This document shows, one piece after another, positions 1 to 10,820 of a DNA stretch of 64,000 nt. The DNA lies in NCBI GenBank assembly GCA_039720395.1, contig CM077826.1, forward strand, positions 18,477,053 through 18,541,052, in the 5' to 3' direction. This DNA comes from Liquidambar formosana. Taxonomy: Eukaryota; Streptophyta; Magnoliopsida; Saxifragales; Altingiaceae. The notes beneath the pieces are model-generated. The model worked only from the letters and a program-made list of their open reading frames with translations. It made no database searches and had not been told where the DNA came from. How positions within the stretch are numbered: position 1 is the stretch's first letter; each line of letters starts with the position of its first letter. The translations under genes and the position numbers were made by a program.

Positions 1-192
1 TGAAGTAAACATAAATTGTGTCATCTTTTTTCCTTCTTTTTTGCTAGAAAATAAACATTTTTAATTGGTTAAATATAAAACATTCTTAATTGGTTAAATA
101 TAGGAGGCAAATAAATATTTAAAATTTAAAATAAGGATGTAATGGTCAATCAAAAGTGTTTCTAAAGTATAAACTTTTATAAGTAGTATAGA
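1..192 (-). mobile_element. Helitron-like 5' end, truncated by window edge
   Basis: Read on the minus strand, the element starts at 192 with TCTATACTACTTATAAAAG. The start follows a host A, the pattern of a plant Helitron 5' terminus (TC after A). The inner part (AAACACTTTTGATTGACC) resembles the 5' ends at 1208 and about 15302, so this is one family. The other end is off the window. No coding sequence is visible. Confidence 0.4.
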
Positions 193-1020
193 TATAATAT
201 AATTTAATATGTGATACAAGAGCATCTTTGAGGGAGGTAGCAAAAAAAAAAAAAAAAGAGTAACAAATCTGTCTTTTGCTACCTTATGTGGGCTGTGGCA
301 ATTAGCTACTTCAATTTGAGACGTGCATTCCAAAGGGAAGTAGTAAACATAATTATTTTATTTTTATTTTCTATATTTTATATTTTTTATGCTTTTAAAT
401 ATTATTTAATTTATTTTTTTAATAAGTGAAATTGATCCCTCATAATATAGTTTTTCTTACTCTTTCTAAAAAAAAATTCTCAATTTTATTTTTATATGGT
501 ATCATCATCTGCATTTTTTTTTTGTTCACTTAGAGATTGAAAAGAGAGTGGAGATCGAGATTTTCATTTTTTTTTTTTCCTCATTTCTGTCTTTTTTTTT
601 TTTCCTTTTTCTTTTCCCCCTCACTTCCCATCAACAACCAAATTCAAGCAAAATAATAATAATAATTACCATATACATATATGACCCATTCCAACAATTT
701 CTACGTTACAATCAAAACACATTCAAGGGTTTTCCTAGTCTACTCAAAATCCTCGAAATAAACCACCCCCAACCACAAACAAATTCAGCATCATATGAAT
801 TCTCACCAAATTTCAAGAAATATATAATAAATGTATAAAACACTCACGCAACTACCCCTTGAGATCCAATATCATCTCCATGATGTGGATATTTGGTTTG
901 TGACTGCACTGGGAAGTAGGTGTAGACCATTCTCGTTTGCTAGAGAATGAGAGGAAAAGGGAGATACGAAGTCAACGTGTTTTAGGATTATATGTATAGT
1001 ATTAAATGAAGTATTTGATT
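193..1020. other. AT-rich intergenic stretch, no gene seen
   Basis: The stretch is AT-rich with long pyrimidine and poly-A/T runs. At about 221-300 a piece begins GAGCATCTTTGAGGGAGGTAGC. It resembles the end of the terminal-inverted-repeat element at 38234-38995, so it is probably a truncated member of that family. Open frames here are low-complexity and match no family I recognise. Confidence 0.4.
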
Positions 1021-1208
1021 TAGGGTTTCCTTTGAATTCCTATTATGTCTTATATATTAATATATGTGTTTTAGAATTATAGTTTCCATATAGCTATATT
1101 TTCTATATATGCAGAAGGGTGGATAGTTGTATATTTAAAAATTAAAATAATGATATATTAGTCAATCAAAAGTTTTTCTTACATTCATCTTTTTATAGGT
1201 AGTACAGA
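1021..1208 (-). mobile_element. Helitron-like 5' end, second copy
   Basis: On the minus strand the piece begins at 1208 with TCTGTACTACCTATAAAAAG after a host A. About 190 bp is closely similar to 15100-15302. The 3' terminus (CTRR plus hairpin) was not located for this copy, so it is probably truncated. Confidence 0.4.
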
Positions 1209-1213
1209 TATAA

Positions 1214-1500
1214 CGTTTTGGACACCGAAGACATATCGCTACCAACAAGCTCTAAATATATATAAAGGAAGAAAGATTCAATGCTGACTTCGAATGGATA
1301 AAATATAATACAACCAAATAAAAAATAAATAAAATCAAGATTTGTATAATACGGAGTAGGAATTTGAGTAGGAAAGGAAAGAGATTTAAAAGCTAATAAT
1401 ATTTTACTTGGCGACGACATAATATCTGATTTTGGACTGGCTTGATGAATCTGAAGCAACTGCAAATAGTGAGAAGTCAAAGTTATGAATCACAATGTAA
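1214..1500 (+). pseudogene. Relic of the lectin receptor kinase family (flank plus kinase scrap)
   Basis: Positions 1214-1345 match 22460-22575, the far upstream flank of the complete receptor kinase gene, including the shared string ACAAGCTCTAAATATATA. At about 1384-1480 a short kinase-like scrap reads NNILLGDD, then ISDFGLA, then NESEA. These match the catalytic-loop/DFG segment of the kinases at 11.7 and 28.8 kb with deletions between. It is too broken to code. It shows the family once extended to the left edge of the window. Confidence 0.5.
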
Positions 1501-2097
1501 CCAAGAGTGGGGAATTCCATGTTTCCACGAACCTACGGAAGCTTGTTCAAACCGTGTAAACATACGGGGCATATCAAGATTTGTTCAAAAAAACAAAAAA
1601 CAAAAAAACAATTAGGATGAAGTTGTTCACCCAAAAAAAAACAAATTGAAGTCACTGCATAGTGGGGCCTTTAATGCAATCACCTCTCTGTATGCCGGAA
1701 GAAAAAACCTTAGGGGTAATTCTCGTAATAAAAATCAAGATTTGTCAAACTCGGCCTTGATTTGGAGAGGAACAACCCATCTCTCTCATTATTGAAAAAA
1801 TTGTTGATGGACAATAAAATTGGAAATCTATTAACTAGGGCATAAATCATGGAGCAATAAAAATGGAAAAATTGTTGATGGATAAAACAATTGTAAACCT
1901 ATTATTTAGGGCGTAAATAATGGAGCAATACAATTAGGATGGCGAAAATGGCATTTAAGAAAGAGATTTGATCTCTGTATAGTGAAAATGGCAATGTTTC
2001 AATATAATTTAGGATTTGAGACTGTATAGGAAAGTTGGGAGATCTGTTGCCTCCATAATTTCTTGAATATGGACTTCTCATTGATTTTCCTTCATCA
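1501..2097. other. Intergenic, no gene seen
   Basis: AT-rich sequence with a diverged internal near-repeat, two versions of AAATTGTTGATGGA at about 1800 and 1870. No coding or RNA feature was recognised. Confidence 0.4.
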
Positions 2098-2106
2098 TTA
2101 TTTTTA

Positions 2107-3270
2107 GGGTAAATTGCACTTAAAGGTCCAGAGTTTGAACCATGTTTCACTTAAAGGTCCAGATTTTCAATTGTGTCAGTTTGGTACCCAATCTCAGCTT
2201 TGACCAAAAATCACATACGGTGTTAGTGGCAATGTTGAAATGACCTTAATGCCCCCAAGAAAACACCGATTTTTCTCTTGCCTCTCTCTCCTCTGTTCTC
2301 TTGCCTTCTCAGTTCTTTATCCTCTGTTCCTTCCATCTTCTTCTCTTCCCTTTCTTTCTTTTTCTTTTTCTTTTTTTTTTCTTTTCCTTTTTCTCTCCTT
2401 TCCTCCATTTCTCTCATCTATTGACACATTATTAAAAAAAAAAAAAATGGTGCGGCCATGGCCACCAGATCAAGACTATAGTTGCCGGCAACCATTATTT
2501 TGATTTTTGATTTTTTTTTTTTTGGGGTGTTGGGGATGGCTACCGCCCACCATGTAGGGAAACTGAGGGGTTTTGAGGGAGGCTGGAGTGCGCGGTGGTG
2601 CTTCCTCGGTGGGATTTGACAGTGGTGACTGGAAAAACCAGGTCTGGATTTTTTTTTTTTTTTTTTGGTATGAATTTTTGTAGCTCTTTTGGGTTTGGTT
2701 TGGGATGATTTTTGCTAGAGTTTTCAGGTTGGTTTTGGATGAAATTTGCTTTTGCTGTTGTTTTTGGGGCTAGTTTTAGATAATTATTACTGGTGCTTCC
2801 GGATTGGTTGTGAATGATTTTTGGTGGTGAATTTGGGAAGGGATGTAGGTTGACTGTGATTGGGGTTTGTTGTTGACAGTGGAGCTGAGATGGGTATGGT
2901 TGCATTGTGCAACAATGTTGGTGGGGTGTGAAGTTCGAACACAGTGTGTTTCAAATCACCCAGTCAGTGACGATGAATTTCAAACCAAACCAATTGCCGA
3001 CGTGGTGACGAAGCATGGGAGTTCATGGGTGGAGTTGGCCAGAGTAGGGAGTGGGGAAGGGCAAAATGGGGATAATGTAATTTCAATTTGGTTACATGCA
3101 CGACATGTGCAAAATTAGAAGCAATTTTGTTTGGTCAACAAACGGTTTCCAACGGTAGACCCTTAATTGAAACCCAACTAATACTTTGGGTACCAAAGTG
3201 ACGCAATTAAAACTGTGGACCCTTAAGTGAAACATGGTCCAAACTTTGGACCTCTAAGTGCAATTTACCC
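2107..3270. mobile_element. Mutator-like element A (long TIRs, 9-bp TSD)
   Basis: The element is flanked by a perfect 9-bp direct repeat TTATTTTTA (2098-2106 and 3271-3279). It has long terminal inverted repeats of roughly 100 bp, both starting GGGTAAATTGCACTTA; the left reads AAAGGTCCAGAGTTT where the right arm reads GAGGTCCAAAGTTT. Long TIRs with a 9-bp duplication are the hallmark of MULEs. No transposase is visible, so it is non-autonomous. The inside holds polypyrimidine runs and a G-rich block at 2525-3110 of unknown origin, which could be captured host DNA. The two small open frames there are not recognisable. Confidence 0.85.
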
Positions 3271-3284
3271 TTATTTTTATTATT

Positions 3285-3425
3285 ATTATTTTGGACAATT
3301 GATAAAACCTATCCTATATAATCTCCTTAATATAATATTAAAAAATAAATGTTAATATTTAATCGATATAGGACGTGGAATTTTCCAACACTCCTCCTCA
3401 CGTACAAGCCTATCATTATCAGTGA
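3285..3425 (-). repeat. TRIM/LTR remnant
   Basis: On the minus strand the sequence GTGAGGAGGAGTGTTGGAAA has the polypurine-tract plus LTR-start layout of the TRIM elements at 9469-9775 and 53668-59364. Only one LTR-like end is recognisable. An 18-bp repeat ATAAATGTTAATATTTAA occurs at about 3346 and again at about 3425. Confidence 0.3.
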
Positions 3426-3446
3426 TAAATGTTAATATTTAAGCTA

Positions 3447-3786
3447 CCTAATTGCGATTCCAATAGCAATTCCACAAGCTGTTATGCAGAGACGACGACC
3501 CAAGGGAATTATTTTATTCAATATGATAACGTGACCCGGAGCGGCTGTAAGTATCTGTTTTCCACAATTTTTGGGGGGGTCTTCTGAGGTTTCGAGGGTT
3601 TCGGTAGATTTTCAGGTGGTTCAGCTGGGGTGGTGGCTAAATGGACCTTGCCAATGTTCCCAAGATGCCAATTGTACTAAACTTGTGTCCCCAGCCGACG
3701 GACGCCAGGCATATCGGTGCCAGTGCAGACAAGGATTCATTGGCGATGGGTACCAGGCCGGTCTCGGCTGCCAAAAGGGTAATTAA
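3447..3786 (+). pseudogene. Wall-associated receptor kinase-like exon fragment (EGF-like)
   Basis: Conceptual translation gives a cysteine-rich extracellular segment typical of WAK-like proteins: NCDSNSNSTSCY, then NVTRSGCKYLFSTIF, then VQLGWWLNGPCQCSQDANC, then CQCRQGFIGDGYQAGLGC. In the known family this is the end of the galacturonan-binding region and the EGF-like repeat of a cell-surface kinase. A frameshift occurs in the G7 run at 3573-3579: upstream codons are in the frame of 3447, downstream in the frame of 3571. A GT donor-like site follows GCCAAAAGG at about 3780, where WAK-like exon 1 normally ends. No signal peptide or kinase exon is nearby, so it is a gene fragment. An assembly error in the G run is possible but would not restore a gene. 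Confidence 0.65.
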
Positions 3787-3831
3787 GTTTCTGTTGCCAC
3801 AACCTATGTCGTCATTGCTTAATTATTAAAA

Positions 3832-4781
3832 GGGCCAGGCTATCGCGAGCACTCAAAATATTCTAAATCCCCACTAATTAAATTCCCTCATAATATACTG
3901 AAAACACATCCTTACCTTCCTAAAATACCTTTAAAAAAAAATTCCCTAACATTTTTCCACCCCACCCCCAACCTCTTCGGACCTATTAGTAAGAACAGAA
4001 TATATATGTTCGGACTTACTAGTAAAAACAAAGTATATATGTTCAGCTTTATAGAAAATAACAATATAACAATGTTTGGACCTTTAAAACCAAACCTTTA
4101 TTATTTGTTCCGACTTATAAACACGAACACTTAAAATCCATTCACAATCACATATACGAACAATTCTCAATTGTTGTATAGTTAAATTGTTTGGTGTTTT
4201 AAAACAAAACAATACAAGTTTGTTCGAACTTCTACAGGTGAACAATATCCATTTATTCGGAGTTACATAACCGAATAATATCCATTTGTTCGGAGTTGGA
4301 AAATGGAACAAAATAACTTTGTTCGGACTTAGAAGTCAGAACGCGTTAAAAGAGTTCGGTGTTACAAAAATGAACATTGCAAACATATTCAGAGTCGAAA
4401 AACCGAACAAGACGAAATTCAATATACGAAAAATTAAAGTTAAACTCAATAAAAAATGTATAAATACTTACCCTTTGATTACTAATATCATCTCTGTCAA
4501 TACTTTTCTTGTCCATTATTCAATATAATATGAGAAACACTAATTTTTCATGTAAATATGGATTTGGTGTCAAGGTTATTAGGGTTTGTGAGAGCATAAA
4601 GTATATAGATGATGGAATGTTTTTGGAGTTGAGGGTCGAATGGGGTGGGGATAGGAAATTTTTAAAGTCTTTAAGTAGACATGTCCTTATTGGTAAATTT
4701 ATATTTAGATATAAAGAATTTCATAAATTATTTAAATATTGGAGGCTTAGAGTATTTTAAGTGATGGCAATAGCCTGATCC
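3832..4781. mobile_element. Mutator-like element B carrying a 33-bp repeat array
   Basis: A perfect 9-bp target duplication TTATTAAAA lies at 3823-3831 and 4782-4790. Terminal inverted repeats are about 35 bp. The left begins GGGCCAGGCTATCGCGAGCA and the right arm, reversed, begins GGATCAGGCTATTGCCATCA; both continue into CTC/TTAAAATA. This is a MULE-type element of 950 bp without transposase. Its left half contains the tandem array listed separately. It inserted about 45 bp beyond the WAK-like fragment. Confidence 0.85.
3972..4416. repeat. 33-bp tandem array with dyad-symmetric units
   Basis: Six units follow each other at exactly 33 bp: 4219, 4252, 4285, 4318, 4351 and 4384. At least five more degenerate units lie to the left, back to about 3972, some with small indels. 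Each unit starts like TTTGTTCGGAGTT and ends like CCGAACAATATCCA, so its two halves are partly complementary (TTGTTCGG / CCGAACAA) and can form a small hairpin. Because 33 is a multiple of three, the minus strand reads as an imperfect 11-residue repeat (TPNKWILFGYV). No evidence of translation is seen. The array lies wholly inside Mutator-like element B. Confidence 0.8.
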
Positions 4782-4790
4782 TTATTAAAA

Positions 4791-7270
4791 TATATAATAA
4801 TTTACATTTAATGATAAACAAATAAAAAACACAGTACGTAATTAAACTTAAAGAGAAGGTTTGGGTTCCATTTCTCATTCTGTCTTGAAGTTAGTCATTA
4901 AATAAGTTTATCTTGAGCATTAATTAACCACAGAGTATGTTAAGAGTAAGGACTATGTTATTTCACACATATTCTTCCACTTATCTGTTTATGGTAGCTT
5001 CTCCTTATTAATCTCATAGTAAATCTCATATGATTGCTTTTATCTATACATTTTTGACACATAAAGTAAGTAGTAAAAATAGGTGGCAATAGATGGATGA
5101 AATAACATTTTTTTTAGGATTAATTTCACTCATGTTCAAGAGATTAGTCATGCTACAGTTAGTGCTCTACATATTGCATGCAACAATTGATTGAAAAAAC
5201 CTAGGCAGGAAAAATTTCCGTACCACACTAAAGAACCAACACCTGAAGCTATCAACCCTGGCTCACAGAATTTTAGAGAGAGAGAGGGACATAAAGAAAA
5301 TAGGAGAAGGAATCAGTGAGAGAGCATCAAATTGCACAGGTTAAAAAAAAAAGGGACTAACAATAGCAGAATATAGTTTTAAAAAAAAAAACCAAAAAAA
5401 AAAAAGGGGAAAACATGAGAGAGAGAGAGAGAGAGAGAGGGGTAAAGGGCCAAAGGGGGAAAGGAAGAAAAGCGCAGGCAGCCATGGCACAACCACCATG
5501 GATGACAGGTGATGCTTGTTAGAAATTATATAAAAGTAGAGTTTATAGACCATAGTTAATATATGTAATCTCTTAGTGTACATTAATAGCTTGCTTAGTG
5601 CTGATAAAAACTTTGTACTTTCTACTACTAGTGAAATAGAGAAAATTCTAGATCTCTCTACTTCTCTGTTTCCTCCTTTTTGTAAATGCTGGCGGCTGTT
5701 ATGATGGTCCCCCACATGGCCACATCGGCTCAAGCCACAGAGAAGAAGAGAAAGAAGGAAATTAAAAGGTGGCTGTTTTGCGTGTTGCGTTTTGCGTTTT
5801 GCGTTTTGCGTGTTTACAGAAGAGAGATCGTAGGGGATAACATCATAGCAGTATATTCTTAAACGGTACATGGCCATAGTTACCTTCTAACCAGCAGTTG
5901 TCGGAATGGGGATTTAATCCCTCAAAGTCATTTTTGAAAAGTTGGGTCCTAGTTGGAGTTTTGGCAAACCATGGGAATTTTATGATCGTTTGCCCTTAAA
6001 ATAAATAAATAAACAAATAGATATTATTGTATATTTGTATTTCTCAAATTAAAATAAGGGACTTTAGGCCATAGCTCCATGTTAAAGGGATGAATTCATT
6101 GACAAATGGTGTAGAAGTTTACTCTTACATTTGTGAATATATTTTTTAGTACTTCTTCCGTTCCTAATTGACCGTTTCCTTTGAAAAAACATGTTTTTTT
6201 TAAAAGAAACTCTATTAAATGCTTTCATATCAATACATATGTTTTGACATTCCAATTTTGCCCTCAAGTGTATAAAACATTAGAAAAAGAGAAAATGCCT
6301 TTTTAAGAGTATTTTAGGAAATGAAATAAAAAAAACTAATGACTTTTGTGACAAAAATTTTGAAACATCTCAAAAACGAAAATAGGCCACTTATTTAGGA
6401 ATTGAGAAAGTAATAACTTTTCGCTAATCTAATTCAAATTAGATATTCTTTTTATATAGGTCAAGTATGCCAAATTTCAATTTAATTGAAATTTTGTATG
6501 CATAACATGTATTAGTAGGTATCTAATCCAACGGTTAGATTTGCAAAATATTTAAAAAAATATTTATAGATCTACCAATAAAAAATCTCCATGAATTCCT
6601 TTTTTAAAATAAATATTTTTAGTTTTTCTTGGAACAGTATATATCAAGATTAATGGAACTAACATCATTTTATATGAAAAATAAGGTCTGTATAACAATT
6701 TACCTTCTTTTTTTTTTTGATCAGCAAAAAATGCTAAAAAAAGGGGGCAACCAATCGTAGTAACTCTATTTGGGCATGAATATAATAGTTCCCCTACTAC
6801 TGAGGAACCAATAACAGGAAAGGCCTAAACAAGCTCATAAAGAAAGAATCCATAGGTGTTCCCTTAAGTTGATTGAATCATAACTTAACCTTAGCCCCAC
6901 ATAGGGTTAGTGACTATAGTACATGAGTAGGATCATCAAAATACAAATACATGTCACGCCATCACTCCCGAGCATCTTACATCTTTACCACTAGATCACC
7001 ACCAAGATAGTAAGAATGTCTTCCATAAGAAATAACAAAGAAAAATCCAAGTAGAAGTCTCATTTCTAGAGAATAAACATTTTTTTCCCTCGATCACAGA
7101 GCTGAATAGAACTATATTCAGTTAAGTGATTAGTTAGTTTGGGCTGAAAGACTTTGGCGACTTTATCTGATTGCCCGTACCCCCTTTCCCTCCTGTCTCT
7201 CTCTCCCTCACCCTTCGCCGACGGCAACGACGCCCCACTCTAGGACAACACTTTCTCCATAGCCCATACT
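4791..7270. other. Intergenic region, repeats only
   Basis: No gene was recognised. A GA run lies at about 5416-5441. A short tandem repeat of TTTTGCG-type units lies at about 5779-5815. A half copy of the fold-back repeat family is present at about 6400-6620, with the motif ATCCAACGGTTAGAT. The 178-codon open frame at 5341-5877 (minus) is made of runs and low-complexity sequence and is not believed. Confidence 0.4.
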
Positions 7271-7274
7271 GAAT

Positions 7275-7470
7275 GCATCAATTGTTAGCATGGCTTTAAA
7301 CTAGAGAACAGGTTTGGTAGCTTGGGCTGTGATGCCTACACTATGCCTTGCCACTTCGTTGGCGGCCTGATTCAAGCAAAGTTAGCCGAAGGATTTGCAA
7401 TGCGACTCTGCTGCTGCACATTACGAAATCCGCTGCCAACATGAGAACCATTGCATCTTTTTGCCATAAG
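7275..7470 (+). pseudogene. Possible wall-associated kinase extracellular relic
   Basis: One frame reads ENRFGSLGCDAYTM, then FVGG, then AEGFAMRLCCC. This resembles the segment before the EGF region in WAK proteins, where a conserved N-K/R-F-x-x-x-G-C-D is followed by a cysteine cluster. Flanking frames contain stops, and no further domain follows. The match is from memory of the family pattern and is weak. It would fit with the WAK-like fragment at 3.4-3.8 kb. Confidence 0.3.
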
Positions 7471-9468
7471 GGCATATACTTGGGAAAGCCTAAATATCTC
7501 TTGATCTTTTGGCTTTGTTAGCTGTCAGGGAATTAATCAATACTCAGACTTCATTTTTACTCCATTTTATTTAATTTGCAGATTCAATCCACTCCTCAAA
7601 TTTTGCTTCAGGTACTTCTCTCCGCTTATTCTACATTTTTATCTTCTATAATGATGATTTCTTATAGATATTTCATGTTTCTAAATCACCAAAATGGGAT
7701 ATAAAGGACTGCATTAAGAGGACATGGATAAATGATACATGATGCACTAAATGAATTCATTATGCTCTTAATTAATGAATTCATTATGCTCTTAATTCAT
7801 TATGCTTTTTATTGTCTCATTAATTGTCACTCAAGCAACGAATGACCTAAAATGAGTACAAAGTTCTAATCCTCTCTTTCATAAGGAGATAAAGCAAAGA
7901 AAGTAAAAAAAAAAAAAAAAAAAAGTTTATGCTTTATTGAACAAATGGTGATTTCATCGAACCTTTTTATGTTGATTGTGTGAGAAGGAATGGAGGCCTC
8001 TTAGGTTGTAAGGTAATTTTATAATTCAATTAATCCTTAAAATGTAATAATCAATCATTTTAACTATAATAGATTTGAAGTTATAACAAAATTAACGCAT
8101 TAGACAACAACACAAAATTAACATGTAAGTGTGAAATTTGGACAGCTTAAAAGAATTTTCAGCCATCCTTGAATTTGGTACAAGCACTTTCATGTCTAAC
8201 GAAGTCATTCCGCCATGTTTTAGCTAGCATTTCAATTGCTATCAAGCATTCAAGCATCCTATCATTTGGAAAATGAAAGTGTCTTTTTACTTCCACAATC
8301 AACTCATACATATTCCCAGAATATCAAATGATTAGTGACCTTTCTATATTGATCAACTTTGAAGATAAACAAATATTGTGGCAGCCCAACTTTTCTAAAT
8401 TGCATACATCTTGAGATGGAAATATGCTACATTTGATTTATTCATAAATTTGAAGTAATGGTTTGTTGTGCACCAAACTAGCTATGAGAATTTTTCATCA
8501 CAAATTTGCAAACAACTTTTTCAGAGATTTAATTTGGCAAAATAGCAGTTGAAGCTTTAATTTTTTATCAATCAAAGTCTAAAGCATGCTAACCATCCAA
8601 AACCCTTAGCTGACTCACCTTGTAGTTATATTGGACACATGGGAGAGAGACATGAAGCAAATGGAGAAAGTGTACTCTAAGAAAGAAAGTTTTGAGTAAA
8701 TTTAAGGGTGAGAAAGAGAAACTCAGAGAACATTCAAGGATACAGTATACATCAACAATGGAATTTGAACTCCCGATTTTAAAGCGATGTTAATGCAAAA
8801 TTGTTTCCAAAATTTTATTTTGTATCTGTGCAAGCTGCATTTCGAATTTTAAATAAAAATAGGATGATAAATTTTCTATTAGTATCTTATGCTGATTAGC
8901 TAGCTACTGAGAGATCTAAGCTTTTATTCCTTCCTAAACTATGGTTTGCCTTTGCTTTATATAGATATGCCTTCAACGTTAATTACCTTGTCCTGCAACT
9001 TGGAAAATGATCTAAAATTGTGAGAGAAAAAAAAGTGCATTAATAATCTCCAGAAAAGTTTATTTCATAAAAAAGTAGCAAAATTTCTTACATGAGTAAG
9101 TTAAACAAATCTTTAAAATACTGATCAATTTAATTTCCAGAGAATTATTATATATGTAAAGCCTCTCTCTCTCTCTCTCTCTCTTTAACGCACGCACACA
9201 CACTACTTGGAATTTTTTCTTGCTAAATTACAAACAACGGTAAAAGAAAAAAATAATTGATACCCAAGAAAAGAAAAGGAAAAAAACATGCTATGCACAT
9301 GCTTATAGCTAGTGACGTTCAAAGAGTGATACATGTTATTCATACAGACAAAGGTAAATTCACAAAATATGAATATATTAAAGTATGATATGCATGAATT
9401 CTTGTGTATATTTTCATGATTCACCTATATAACATAAAAAAAAAAAAATGTAAAAATATAAAAATCGG
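7471..9468. other. Intergenic region, no gene seen
   Basis: AT-rich unique-looking sequence. A CT microsatellite lies at about 9161-9184. No coding sequence or RNA gene was recognised. Confidence 0.4.
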
Positions 9469-9775
9469 TTAAGTTTCCAACTTGCAAGCCTAAGCTTGGA
9501 AATGGAGGGCCCAAACAGGTATATGAAATCATGTCAAGGTCTATAATTTACCAATGTGGGATGTGGTATATTTCCAACACTCCCCCTCATATGTAGGCCT
9601 AACAAGGTAACGATGGGCCCGTCACATGGACAACAAATATAGGCTCACAAGCAATGATACCAAGTTAAGTTTCCAACTTACAAGCCTAAGCTTGGAAGTG
9701 GAGGGTCCAAACAAGTATATGAGGTCGTGTCAAGATTTATAATTAATCAATGTAAGATGTGGTATATTTCCAACA
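9469..9775 (-). mobile_element. TRIM retroelement, complete, about 307 bp
   Basis: Two 111-bp direct repeats (9469-9579 and 9665-9775) flank an 85-bp core. On the minus strand each LTR starts TGTTGGAAATATACCACATC and ends GTTGGAAACTTAA. The left-hand core edge reads TTGGTATCA, like a primer site for initiator tRNA-Met, and the right-hand core edge reads GAGGGGGAG, a polypurine tract. There is no coding capacity, so this is a terminal-repeat retrotransposon in miniature. No target duplication could be seen. It belongs to the same family as the TRIM at 53668-59364. Confidence 0.75.
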
Positions 9776-10820
9776 TAAATAAATAAATAAAAGAGAGCAT
9801 AGAAACATACCTTTGCTCCAGATTATTCGATCCCCAAATGCTTCATAGATACTTATGTAACGCAACTTTTTAAAACTCAAACGAAGTAATAATGTCGTCA
9901 ACAACCCTCCATGACTCTAACTTTGTAAATGCTTCTCATAATATAAAGCAAGTATGAATGAAATCCTATTTGGGTAAAAGAATCAATTCATTCTTTTAAA
10001 AAATAAAATCTATATAGATCTGTGATTTACAAATCAATAACTAAGAAAAACATAAGAGGGGAATTTCAAGTTCATTAAACTCTAATATTTTCATTTTTGT
10101 AACCGGAGCCTGTGATGTTATGAGTAAAATCAGATTCTTTAAAAGTGTAATAATTGCATGAAATATGCTACGATGCATAAATACAATTATTCAATCATGA
10201 CGATGTGTGGTCCTGTGACCTTTTTTCCCCCCCATCTTACCCAAAGGCCAAAAAAAAAAAAAAAAAAAGCATAAATATAATTGTTAATGTCATCCCAAAA
10301 GATCCATACATTACTTAAAAATTCAGCTGATTCTTAAAATTAAAAAAAAACCAAACAATCAATGACAGTTAAAATTCCAAAATGAAGTACTCTTTGTCAT
10401 CTTATGATCTCTGCTCTAATGTGTTGATCTCACATATTTTCTCCATGGATGAGATCTTACTTATAATGATCGATTGATCGCGTGCACCATCCTTTCTTAA
10501 ATAACCATTCACTCATTAGCATAAATGAAAACTATTTTTGTGCACCCCACCTTCAGAAGAATAGATCATGGGTATTTCCCCTGTTGTTATAATTTTTTCA
10601 AAGACACGCATGCGTGTGTTTGATGTAGTAAATTCAGGAGCACAAATACGAAATTCGGGACGTTGCCATGTCCATGGCTGACTCACAATGTGACAACCAT
10701 GTTTATATCAAAATATCGCAGCTCTTGATTACAGTTTATCCCAACGAACAAGTATTCCATGCCTCCTAAAGAGGTGGTAGATGCAAAAGAAACACAATTA
10801 CTGGCATGAGATAATGATAT
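9776..10820 (+). other. Intron-derived sequence upstream of kinase copy 1
   Basis: From about 9895 the sequence parallels the first intron of the complete receptor kinase gene (from about 27340), including TTGTAAATGCTTCTCAT and AAAAGAATCAATT. It therefore represents intron 1 of a duplicated copy whose lectin exon was left behind at the duplication breakpoint near 9895. Confidence 0.6.

Noticed and set aside
548..838. 96-codon plus-strand frame
   Set aside because: Pyrimidine-rich low-complexity sequence with no protein-like composition beyond it.
4084..4311. Repetitive 11-residue protein on the minus strand
   Set aside because: The frame exists only because the repeat unit is 33 bp. It stays within the transposon and has no promoter, domain or splice context.
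3972..4416. CRISPR-like appearance of regularly spaced repeats
   Set aside because: The units abut without unique spacers, the context is a plant transposon and no cas genes are near.
5341..5877. 178-codon minus-strand frame
   Set aside because: Composed of homopolymer and GA-run translations, with no recognisable domain.
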